Below are positions 51,344-61,100 of a stretch of 64,000 nucleotides of DNA, one piece after another; positions within the stretch are counted from its first letter, which is position 1; every line of letters starts with the position of its first letter. A program made the translations under genes and the position numbers. The stretch spans positions 1-64,000 of the forward strand of contig CANJLB010000013.1 in the NCBI GenBank assembly GCA_947475065.1, written 5' to 3'. This stretch comes from Opitutia bacterium (GTDB lineage Bacteria; Verrucomicrobiota; Verrucomicrobiia; Opitutales; Opitutaceae). The notes under the pieces were generated by a model. That model had not been told where the DNA came from and made no database searches. It saw nothing but the letters and a program-made list of their open reading frames with translations.

Positions 51344-54300
51344 ATGAAAGACGACCATCACCCCCCCAACCTGCAAACGTGGATCGAGCCCGGGCTCGAA
51401 GCCCGCGTGGTAGCGTGGGTGCTAGGCGAGGCGTCGCCGTTTGAGGTGGCGGAGCTGGAACGCCTCGTCGCGGAAAAACCCGAACTCGCCGCCTACAAGC
51501 GGCAGGTCGAGGCGGTCCATACGCTCACCCGCACGGCAGTGCGCCCCGATGTCCAGCGCCTGCAGCTCCCGCCCGCGAGTCGCGCGAAGGTGCTCGCCAA
51601 GCTCGGCCAGCCGGCCAAGAGCGGCCCCCAGTCTCCGGTCGCCCTGCGCGTGGCGAAAAAGGCCGCGCGTCGCCCGGCGTGGTACCGGCACGCGATGGAA
51701 GCAGCCGCCTGTTTTCTGATCATCGGCGTGCTCGCCTCAATCATCATTCCGACTCTCGGCAGCGTGCAGGAAGGTGTGCGTCGCAGCGTCAAACGATCAG
51801 GCGAAGCCGACCCAGCCGCACAGACAGACAGGGTATTTGATGATCTCGTCGCCGGTATCCCGGCAGCACCGCCAACAGGAGGAGCCCGCATCGCCCGAGG
51901 GGGACGCGGGGGACCTGGTGGCGGCGGGGGCGGACGAGGCGGAGGCCGTCGGGGCGGTGCCGGCGGTGCCACCACCGACCTCAGTCTCCCGAGCGCGGGC
52001 ATCCAGCCCCAGCCACCGCCAAGTGCAGGCGCGGCAAACGAAAGTGCCCAACAGTCCGCCCTGGCTTCCATCAAACTCCAGCTCGCGCAAGAACAAGGCG
52101 CCCCGCCCAAAGATGCGGCCAGTTTGGGCGAAGCCTCGGCCGCCGCGAGATCGCGCATGCAAGCGGCCTTAAGGAACGGCATTGAGCCGGCGCTCGGCTC
52201 TGGCGAATTGCCCTCCTTTGCCGACACGGCCGCCCAACCGCCGGCCCAGTCTGCACCGGCCGCGAACTCTTATCGCATAGGCGGCGGTAACGGCACATTT
52301 AATATAGAAGGCGTCAACGCCCTCACAGGTGACGGGAGCGTAAGGGCGGGCTATAACCCCACCGCTTCTCCGGCTGGAGTCCCGAGCAGCCCGTACACCA
52401 TGCCAAGCGGCATGACCGACAATTCGTTCCGCTTCTATACGATGCAAGCGACCACGCTGGACGCCACCGGCGGGCTGCAGGTCACCCCCAATGTCACAGG
52501 CAACACCACCATTAGCATCTCCGGCGGTACCCTTAGTACCGGTGGTACGACCAGCGCGACCATGCTGGTGGGGCGGAGTGATCGGACGACCGCCGAGAGC
52601 GTACTCCGATCCGCGTCCAGCAGTTTCAGCGGCGGCACTTTCATCAACAAGGGCACGCTCGTGGCGGCCGCAGGCAGCATGTCTGCGATTGGGGGGATCA
52701 TCAACAATCCTCCAACGTTTCCTAGCGTTGGCGATGGCGCAGGGTTTCGTGGCGTTGGCGATTTCTTCGGCGGCGCCGGGACTGCTAATTCCACCGCGAA
52801 CCTATTACGCGGCAATCCCATTGTCGCCGCCGACACCTGGAGAATCGGCAGCGCAAACCTCACCGGCAGTGGCAACCTGACCAAGGCAGGCGCAGGCACG
52901 CTCACACTTTCGGGCGGGAGCATTGACATCGGCGGAACCAGCGTAAGCGCAGGCGCACTGGTGTTAGGCAGGGAACAACGTGGCCTCAGCCTCATGGGAG
53001 GCTTCACAGCCGAAGCAGATAAAAAAATGCCGGGCGTAAAAATCATCACAGATGATCCCCGATTTCTGGAGGTCACCAACGGCACCTTGAATGAACTCCA
53101 AGACTCAGCCAATGGATGGATTCGAGCCGGTGGCGCGGGCAACCGGGGAAATGCCATCGCGCCGTCACCGGCGGCTGCCAGCTTGGTAGCACAGGGCCGC
53201 GCGCAGTTCAACGGCGGCGACTTGGTGGGGGCGAGGGGAACCTTCGACCAAATCCTCGGCAAAGACGGCCAGAATGCCGAAGCCCAATATTTCAGGAGTC
53301 AGATCGACAAAAAGCTCGCGGATGCCGCCAGAGATACACGCGAAGCCGTCGTCTCCGAACAGCTGTTGGCTTCCACCCGCCCGTTGGGACTTTCCGCAGC
53401 GCCGGCAGAACCGGTGACGCCAAAGGACACGGGCACAGCCGGCTCAGGGAACCTCGGCCTCACCAAACTGGCCTCGGCGGCACCCGCTCCCGTCACACCC
53501 AGCCTCCCCAAGCTCACCGAGGATCTCGACAGCCTCAACCGTACCAATCTGGCGGATGCAGCAATGCCGATGTCTGGCAATGTCAGCCTCTACTACGTCC
53601 CGAAATTCGCTCCCGACGAGCTGACCGGCCAGTCAAAAGGCATGCTCGGCATCCTGGACGACGCCCCGGCCGCCCGGCCCGCGCCGGATCTGGCGGCGGA
53701 GTCAAAAAGGAAAGCGCTGGCGGAAATCGCCGACGCAGAAGTGAGAACGAGCACGGAGGCGGTCTCGACGTTCTCGCTGCATGTGGGCGACGTGTCGTTC
53801 AAACTCGCCCAAACCGCGCTGGCGCAGGGGCGCAAGCCCGACCCGGCGGGCGTGCGGCCCGAGGAGTTTTACAACGCGTTTGACTACGGCGACCCCGCCC
53901 CGGCGGTGGGCGAGCCGGTGGCCGCGCGCATCGAACAGGCGGCCCATCCCGTGCTCCAGCAGCGCAACCTCGTGCGAATCGCGCTGCGCGTGCCGGCGGC
54001 GGGGCGGAGCGCAGGCCAGCCGCTGCGCCTCACCGTGCTGTTGGACACCAGCGGCTCAATGGAGCGGCCCGACCGCGTGGCGACCGTGCGTGCGGCGATG
54101 ACCGCGCTCGCCTCGCTGCTCGGCGCGGACGACCTGGTGACGCTCGTCGGCTTTGCCCGCACGCCGCGCCTGCTGGCGGAGCGGGTGCGCGGGACGGAAG
54201 CGGCAAAGCTCGCGGACATCGTGGCGCGCACGCCGTTCGAAGGCGGCACCAACCTTGAGGAGGCGCTCAAGCTCGCCGGCGAGCTCGCCCGCCGGCAGCA

Positions 54301-55063
54301 GGCGGACGGGGCGCAGAACCGCATCGTGCTCCTCACCGACGGCGCGGCCAACCTCGGGAACGCCGACCCGGAACGGCTTGCGCAGCAGATCGCCGCGCTC
54401 CGCCAATCGGGGCTCACCCTCGACGCCTGCGGTGTGGGTGCGGACGGGCTGGACGACGAGGTGCTGGAGGCGCTCGCCCGCAAGGCCGACGGCCGCTACT
54501 ATCTGCTCAACCGCCCCGAAGACGCCGACGCGGGCTTTGCCCGGCAGCTCGCGGGGGCGTTCCGCCCGGCGGCGGAAAACGTCAAGGTGCAGGTGCGGTT
54601 CAACCCGGAGCGCGTGGCGAGCTACCGGCTCATCGGCTTTGAGCAGCACCGCCTGCAGGAGCAGGATTTCCGCAATGACGCCGTGACAGCCGCGCAGCTG
54701 GCGGCGGAGGAGGCGGCGGTTGCGCTCTATCAGGTCGAGGTGCGGCCCGACGGCACGGGCGAGCTGGGCGACGTGGCGGTGCGTTTCCGCGAAAGCGCGT
54801 CAGGTAACATTGTCGAGCACACGTGGCCGATCCTGCACGATCCGGCCGCACCGGCTTTTGACCGTGCGTCACCGACGATGCAGCTCGCGGGCACGGCGGC
54901 GCTGCTCGCGGAAAAGCTGCGGGGCGGCGCGGTCGCCAGCCTGTTCCGTCTCGGCGAGCTGGCCCCGGCCGTCAACGCCCTCCGCGGCCACTACGCCAGC
55001 GAGCCACGCGTGCAGGAGCTCGTCACGATGTTCGGCCAGGCCCGGCGGCTGTATGGCGAGTGA
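51344..55063 (+). CDS. Giant anti-sigma-like / von Willebrand factor A (YfbK-type) membrane protein
   Basis: A 1239-residue mosaic. Residues 1-115 are cytoplasmic, helical and anti-sigma-like (ARVVAWVLGEASPFEVAELE). A single membrane helix at 117-139 (ACFLIIGVLASIIIPTLGSV) reads like a type IV prepilin N-terminus. A Gly/Arg-rich run lies at about 180-210. Residues about 365-545 hold autotransporter-type beta-strand repeats (GSGNLTKAGAGTLTLSGGSI). Residues 613-665 resemble TPR-like sequence. Then comes a YfbK-type vWF_A segment (STFSLHVGDVSFKLAQTALA), and a vWA domain at about 893-1070 with the metal site DTSGS and LLTDGAANLG. The C-terminus resembles DUF3520. Such proteins usually gate a partner sigma factor or an envelope complex. 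It is cotranscribed with the 2353-aa gene. Confidence 0.82.
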   Translation: MKDDHHPPNLQTWIEPGLEARVVAWVLGEASPFEVAELERLVAEKPELAAYKRQVEAVHTLTRTAVRPDVQRLQLPPASRAKVLAKLGQPAKSGPQSPVALRVAKKAARRPAWYRHAMEAAACFLIIGVLASIIIPTLGSVQEGVRRSVKRSGEADPAAQTDRVFDDLVAGIPAAPPTGGARIARGGRGGPGGGGGGRGGGRRGGAGGATTDLSLPSAGIQPQPPPSAGAANESAQQSALASIKLQLAQEQGAPPKDAASLGEASAAARSRMQAALRNGIEPALGSGELPSFADTAAQPPAQSAPAANSYRIGGGNGTFNIEGVNALTGDGSVRAGYNPTASPAGVPSSPYTMPSGMTDNSFRFYTMQATTLDATGGLQVTPNVTGNTTISISGGTLSTGGTTSATMLVGRSDRTTAESVLRSASSSFSGGTFINKGTLVAAAGSMSAIGGIINNPPTFPSVGDGAGFRGVGDFFGGAGTANSTANLLRGNPIVAADTWRIGSANLTGSGNLTKAGAGTLTLSGGSIDIGGTSVSAGALVLGREQRGLSLMGGFTAEADKKMPGVKIITDDPRFLEVTNGTLNELQDSANGWIRAGGAGNRGNAIAPSPAAASLVAQGRAQFNGGDLVGARGTFDQILGKDGQNAEAQYFRSQIDKKLADAARDTREAVVSEQLLASTRPLGLSAAPAEPVTPKDTGTAGSGNLGLTKLASAAPAPVTPSLPKLTEDLDSLNRTNLADAAMPMSGNVSLYYVPKFAPDELTGQSKGMLGILDDAPAARPAPDLAAESKRKALAEIADAEVRTSTEAVSTFSLHVGDVSFKLAQTALAQGRKPDPAGVRPEEFYNAFDYGDPAPAVGEPVAARIEQAAHPVLQQRNLVRIALRVPAAGRSAGQPLRLTVLLDTSGSMERPDRVATVRAAMTALASLLGADDLVTLVGFARTPRLLAERVRGTEAAKLADIVARTPFEGGTNLEEALKLAGELARRQQADGAQNRIVLLTDGAANLGNADPERLAQQIAALRQSGLTLDACGVGADGLDDEVLEALARKADGRYYLLNRPEDADAGFARQLAGAFRPAAENVKVQVRFNPERVASYRLIGFEQHRLQEQDFRNDAVTAAQLAAEEAAVALYQVEVRPDGTGELGDVAVRFRESASGNIVEHTWPILHDPAAPAFDRASPTMQLAGTAALLAEKLRGGAVASLFRLGELAPAVNALRGHYASEPRVQELVTMFGQARRLYGE

Positions 55064-55111
55064 GCCGCCGCCACACCGGACAGCACACCCTTTCCTTTCC
55101 ATCCCATCACC

Positions 55112-58100
55112 ATGAATTTTATGAAAATCGGAACACAGAGCGAAAAAACTCACCCGCAGGACGCAACGGGCGGGGCGAACCAGCCGCGGCCGCGTCTGCT
55201 CCGTGCCGGCTGCGTGCCGCCCGCACGGCGGGCCGCGCTGCTTGCCGCCATGCTGCTCGCAGGGACGACAGGAGCGCTGGCGGCAGGCGGCGACGTGCGT
55301 TCAGCCGGCACGCTCACACCCGAAGGCGGGGCCATTGTCATCACGGCGCAGGGCACGCCTGCGCCCGTGCCGGTGTTTTTCTCGGCGACGGCCGAGATGA
55401 CGCTGAACGCCGGTCCGGATGAGATCACCGGCGAGGCGCGCGTCACCCTCCGCCTGGTGCAGGGCCGGCCGGAGGTGCTCTCACTCGGGCTGACCGGCGA
55501 CGGCGAGGTCACAGAAGTCACCGGCGCGGGCTTGCGAGACTGGGCGGTGCGGCGCGATCCGGCAGGGAAACGATTTCTCGACCTGCGGCCCGCCTTGCCG
55601 GCAGCGACAGGGGCGACGGCGGCGAGCCTGCCGGCACCGGCCTTGAGCTTCACCATCCGCACGCGGCTGGCCAAACCTCCGGTGCCGGGCAAGGCTGTGC
55701 CGCTGTTGCTCGCGCCCGGCGCCGCAGTCGGCTTTTCGGCAAAGGTCACCGTGCAGGGCGACCCGACGATGGACGTGCGCGTGACCTCGGCCACCGGTCT
55801 GCTGCCAATCGGCGAAAGCGGCGCACCGGGACAGTTTTACACCACGGGCGAAGGCCGGCTGGAGCTGGCGCTCGCCCGGCGCGGGGCGGCGGCGGCGGAC
55901 ATCGAGCTGGCCGGCGCGCAGCTCACGGGGCGCGTGCGCGAGGCGGCGGGCAGCGTGGACTTCACGCTGCGCGGAACCCTGACGGTGAGGAAGGCGGGCG
56001 CGCGGCTGCGGCTGCTGTCGGGCCTGGCCGCGCCCAGTGAGGCGGCGGCGGGGGACGGCTGGCACGTCGAGCTGGCCGGCACGGAGAACAACACGCCGGC
56101 CTACGATCTCGTGGGCGAGCGGACGGGCACGCTGCCGGTGACGCTGGGGTTTGCCGCGACGGCGACCGAAAACGGCGACTGGCACATGGTGAACTTCCGC
56201 ATGCCGGCGGGCGCGGCCGTGCCGATGCGCCTCGAGGGTCTGGACGACACGGTGGAGTTTGACCAGACGGGACCGGTCGTCCCGGCGGCAACGGCGGCGG
56301 GCTGGCAAGGCTACCTGCCGGGCGACGGCACGGCGCTGCTCGCGTGGCGGCACACCCGCAAGGCGGCGGAAGGCGCGCTGTTTTTCACGAGCAGCGAACA
56401 AACCGACGTGCGCGTGGGCGCGGGACTGCTGCGGCAGGCGTCGCTGATCTCATTCCGCATCCTGCAGGGGAAGCTGACCGAGGTGCGGCTGACGCTCGAC
56501 GGGCCGGGCGAAATCCTCGCCGTCGAAGGCGCGCTGGTCGCGGGCTGGCAGGTGCTGCCCGGCGAGAAAACACGCACGCTGGCGGTGCGCCTGAGCCGGC
56601 CCTTCGAGGGCGAAGGCCAGCTCGTGGTGCGAAGCCAGGCGGCGCTGGGCAGCTTCCCCGTGACGGCCGTGCCGTTGCGGCTGACGCCTGAAGGGGCGGT
56701 GCGCCACTCGGGCTACGTGCGCGTGGCCAACGCCGGCGCGGTGCGGCTCGAGGTGACGAACACGGAAGGGCTGATGCAGCTCGCGCCCGAGCAATTTCCC
56801 GGCGGAGCGGCCGAAGCCGGGGCACGGCAGATTTTTGTCTACCGTTTCCCGGCGGCGAGCTACGCGTATCAGATCGCGGCGGGGCAGATTTTGCCGGAGG
56901 TGGGCGTGTCGCAGGTCGTGACCTACGAGCTGGGCGAGACCGACCGCGTGATCAACGCGGACCTGGAGCTCGACGTGCGCGAGGCGCCGCTGCGCGACTG
57001 GACACTGGAAATTCCGGCCGACTATGCGGTCGTCGGCGTGGCCGGCAACGGCGTGACCGACCACGCACTCGAAACGCAGGTGATTGACGGACGGCGCGCG
57101 CTCAAGCTGCTGTTCGCGCAGCCGGCGCAGGGGCGGATCCTGCTGCGGCTGCGGCTGGAGAAAAACCAGCCTGCGGCCGCCGGCGACTGGACGCTGCCGC
57201 CGCTGGTTTATCCGGGCGCAAAGACGGTGCGCGGCCATATCGGCGCCGTGGCGACACCTGGTTACCGCATCGTGCCGGCGGCGGCGGGTGTGACGCAGCT
57301 CACCGAGGTGCCGCTGGGATATTTCCCACGCCAGACCGCGGGTTTGCAGCAGGCCTGGCGGCTGCGCGACACGGCCTGGACCGCGCCGCTGCGTGTCGAG
57401 GCCCGCGGACAGAGCGTGCAGGCGGACGTGTTTCATCTCTACTCGCTGGACGAGGGGGTCGTCCACGGCAGCGTGCTCATCAACTACTTCGTCGTCGGCG
57501 CGCCGGCCACCGAGTGGCGGGTGGAAGTGCCGGCCGGGGCGGGCAAGATCGAGGTCACCGGCCAGAACGTGCAGCGCGGAACCGAGCGGCGCGAGGGCAC
57601 CCAGCTCGTCGTCGCGCTGGCGCAGCCCGTGCTCGGCGCGGCCACACTGCTGGTGACGTTTGAGGAGCCGATGCCGGCGGCGGGCGGCACGTTCCGGCCC
57701 GGCGAGGTGCGCCCGATCGGCGTGCAGGGCGAGCGCGGCTATGTGCAGGTGGTCAGCCCGCTTCAGGTAAAACTGACCAGTACGGCGGAAGGCCTGCTGA
57801 AGCTGGAACCGCTCGAACTGCCGACGGAGTTCCGGCTGCTCAGTGTCGCGCCTTCGCTCGCCGCCTACCAATACGCCGGCCGGCCGTTCCGGCTGGAGCT
57901 GAATGTGACGTGGTATCAGCCGGCCGAGACCGTGGACCAAGTGGTGGACTTTGCCCGGCTGACGAGCCAGGTCGCGCGGGACGGGCAGGTGAAGACGGTC
58001 GTGCAATTTTATGTGAAGACGCGCGGGCGCAAGGCGCTCCGCCTCACGCTGCCGGACGGTGTGAAGCTCTGGGACACGACGGTAGACAACGAGGCCGTGA

Positions 58101-61100
58101 GCGCGCGCAGCGACGGCGCGCAGACGCTCGTGCCGCTGCCCGCACGGCTGAACCCCAATGATCCTGTGGCGGTCACGCTGCGCCTCGGCCACACGGCGGC
58201 GACGGGCAGCCGCGTGAGCCTGCGCGCACCGTTGCTGACAGAGGTGCCGCTCGTCATCGGCGAGTGGACAGTGACCGGCGACAAGGGCCGGCTGCTGGTG
58301 CCGCGCGGCGGCAACGCCACGCTGGTGCGGCCCACGCTCACCGAAACCGGACTGGAGTGGCTGTCCGGCCACGCGCACCGGGACATCGGCCTGCTGCTGC
58401 TCCTGGCCGCGCTGGCGGGCCTGCTGCTGCGCGCGCGCGCTGGCTGGCGGCTGCCCGTGGGGCTGGCCGTGGGCGGTGTGGCGCTGTATTTTGCCATCGG
58501 CCTCGCCCTGACCGCGCAGCGGGAGCGGCAGCCCAACCTGCAACAGCTCACCTATGCCGCCGCCGTCGTCGCGAAGGGCGAGGCCATCACCATCGAGGCG
58601 GACAACACCGTCTGGTGGCACGCGATGATTTCGTGGTGGGGCGTGGCCGTCGCGGCGGCCGGTGCGCTCGCGGCCGGTGCGGCGCTGGTACGGGTCACGT
58701 TCGGCGATGGCAAGGTGGGCGCGCGGCCGGCGGCGGCGGCGCTGCTCCTGGGCCTGGGCGTGCTCGCGCAACGCGGCGGGGCGGTGGTGTTTTTCTGGGG
58801 TGTAGCAGCGCTGCTGCTCCTGCTGTTCTGGCTGCCGGGACTGGTGAGGTGGGTCGTCGCGATCAAGGACTGGCGCAACCGCCCGAGCGCAACGCCACCC
58901 TCGCCGCCGGACGGGCCGGAGGACGACAACGGCGCGGCGGCGGCGGTCTCCGCGCTGCTCCTCGCGGGCTGCCTCGGCCTCGCGCTCGGCGCAGCGCCGA
59001 TGGCACTCGCGCAGCCGGCACCGGCCGCAGCCGACGGCACCAGACCCGCGCAGGCGATGGTGCAGACCTGGAAAATTTCCGGCAACCGGCTGCACGCCGA
59101 GGCCGAGCTGACCGTGCGCGGTGTCGCCGGCGAAAGCTACCTGCTGCTGCGCGCGCCTGCGGTCCTGACGGAGTTTCAGGGCGACGGCCTGCGCGTCGGC
59201 AAGGTCGAGCGTGACGGCCAGACGGCCTATTATGCCGCGTCAGAAAAGGACGGCACGCTGACCGCGCACATCAAATATGAGCTGCCCGCCACGAACCTCG
59301 CGCAAGGCCTGCCCCTGCCGACCGGCCCGGCGGCGGTGCAGCGCGTGACGGTCGAGCTCGACCAGGGCGGCTGGGAGTTTGCCTCGCCGATGGCGGTGAG
59401 CGTGCAGCCGGCGGCCGGCCTGCCCGACACACGCAGCGGCGCCACCCTCGTGCTGGGTGCGGCGGGCCAGCCGGTGATCACGCTGCAACCGAAACGCCGC
59501 GACCTCGCGGCGGAGAAAACCCAGTTCGTGGCCGAGACCGCCACGCTCTACCTGCCCGGTCCTGGCGTCGTGAACGGCCTCGCACGCGTCACCATACGCC
59601 CGAAGCAGGGCCGTGTCGCGGCGCTCGACCTCGACGTGCCGGAAGGCTTCACGGTTGGTGACGTGGGCAACGGCCCCGTGGGCGAGTGGCGGTTCGACCC
59701 GGCGAGCCGGCGGCTGCACGTGGCGATCGCGCCGGCGCAGGCAGTCGCGTTCCGCTTCGACCTGGAGCTGCAGCGCGCGACCGCCGCACTGCCCGTGGAA
59801 CTGACACTGCGCGCGCCGCGCGTCATGGGGGCGGACAGTGCGGGCGGCATGATCGCCCTCGGTTTCGGGGGCGACGCCCAGCCGGAAGGCGTGCGCGCGG
59901 CCGGCCTCTCGGCCGTGAACGCGGGGGACTTTGACCAGTCGCTGCTCCCGCGCTCGGCGCAAGGACAGCCGCTCGTCGTGCTCCAGAACGTGTTCCGCCA
60001 CGGGGACGACGGCGGGCAGGTGGAGCTCAAGATTGCACCCGTCGCGCCCGAAGTGCGTGTGACCACGCGGCAGGTGCTCTCGCTGGGCGACGACCGGCTC
60101 GTGCTGGCGGCAGACCTCGGCGTGTCCATCACGCGCGTCGGCCTTTTCAAGCTGAGCTTTGCCCTGCCCGACGGACTGGAAGTGGAGGCGCTGAGCGGCC
60201 CGGCCCTGAGCCACTGGACGGAGGCGACGGAAGACGGCCGGCGCGTCATCACGCTGCACCTGAACGGCCGCACGCTCGGCGAGCAGCCGTTTGCGCTCAC
60301 GCTCGCGGGGGCGGCCCCGGCGGCGCAGGCCGCGTGGCCCGTGCCAAGGCTGCTGCTCCGCGAGGCGACGCGCCAGACCGGCGAGCTGCTGCTCGTGCCG
60401 GAAAAAGGCCTACGCCTGCGCGCGGCCGACCGCACCAACGTCTCGCTGCTCGACCCGCGGGCGCTCGGCAACACCCAGGCCGGCACCCTCGCCTTCCGTC
60501 TGTTGCAGGACGACTGGACGCTGCGGGTGGAGCTCGAGGCCCTCGAGCCTTGGGTCACGGTGGCGGCGTTGCAGGAGGTGACGTTGCGCGAAGGCCAGAC
60601 GCTCACACGCCTCGCCCTGCACGCCAAGGTCGAGAACGCCGCCGTGAAACAGCTCCGGGTGCGGCTGCCCGGCCTCGGCGACGACCAGACACGCACCGTC
60701 CACGCCTCCGGTCCGGCCGTGAGCGACCTGGTGAAAGTTGCAGGCGAGGCCGACCTGTGGGAGCTGCACTTCCAACGCGGCATCGCGGGCGAGACCGACG
60801 CGCTGATCGAGTTCCAAGGCCCGGCGACCGCCGCCGGCCGGCCGGAGCCGATCACGCCCGCAGCGTTTCCCGGCGCGCGGCAGGCGACGCTCTTCGTCGC
60901 CGTGCGCGGCAGCGGACGGCTCGAGCTCGACGCCGCCGCCCTGCCCCGCGGCTGGCAGCGGGCTGACTGGAGCGGCGTCCCCACCAACCTGCAAAACCGC
61001 GGCGACCGCAGCGTGCCGGCCCTCTGCTTCAAGGTCGCCGAGCCTGATGGCCCGCTCGCTGTCACCGTCAGCAGCCACAGCGTCGCCGACGCGCTCAAGC

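Noticed and set aside
51693-51762. Type IV prepilin gene
   Set aside because: The helix resembles a prepilin N-terminus, but it sits internally after 115 residues in a continuous frame and lacks the GFTLIE-type cleavage site, so it is reported only as a similarity.
56450-59095. Very long minus-strand open frame inside the giant envelope gene
   Set aside because: The product is Arg/His/Gln-rich noise. The plus-strand frame has signal-like helices and consistent membrane segments. Long antisense frames are expected at this G+C content.
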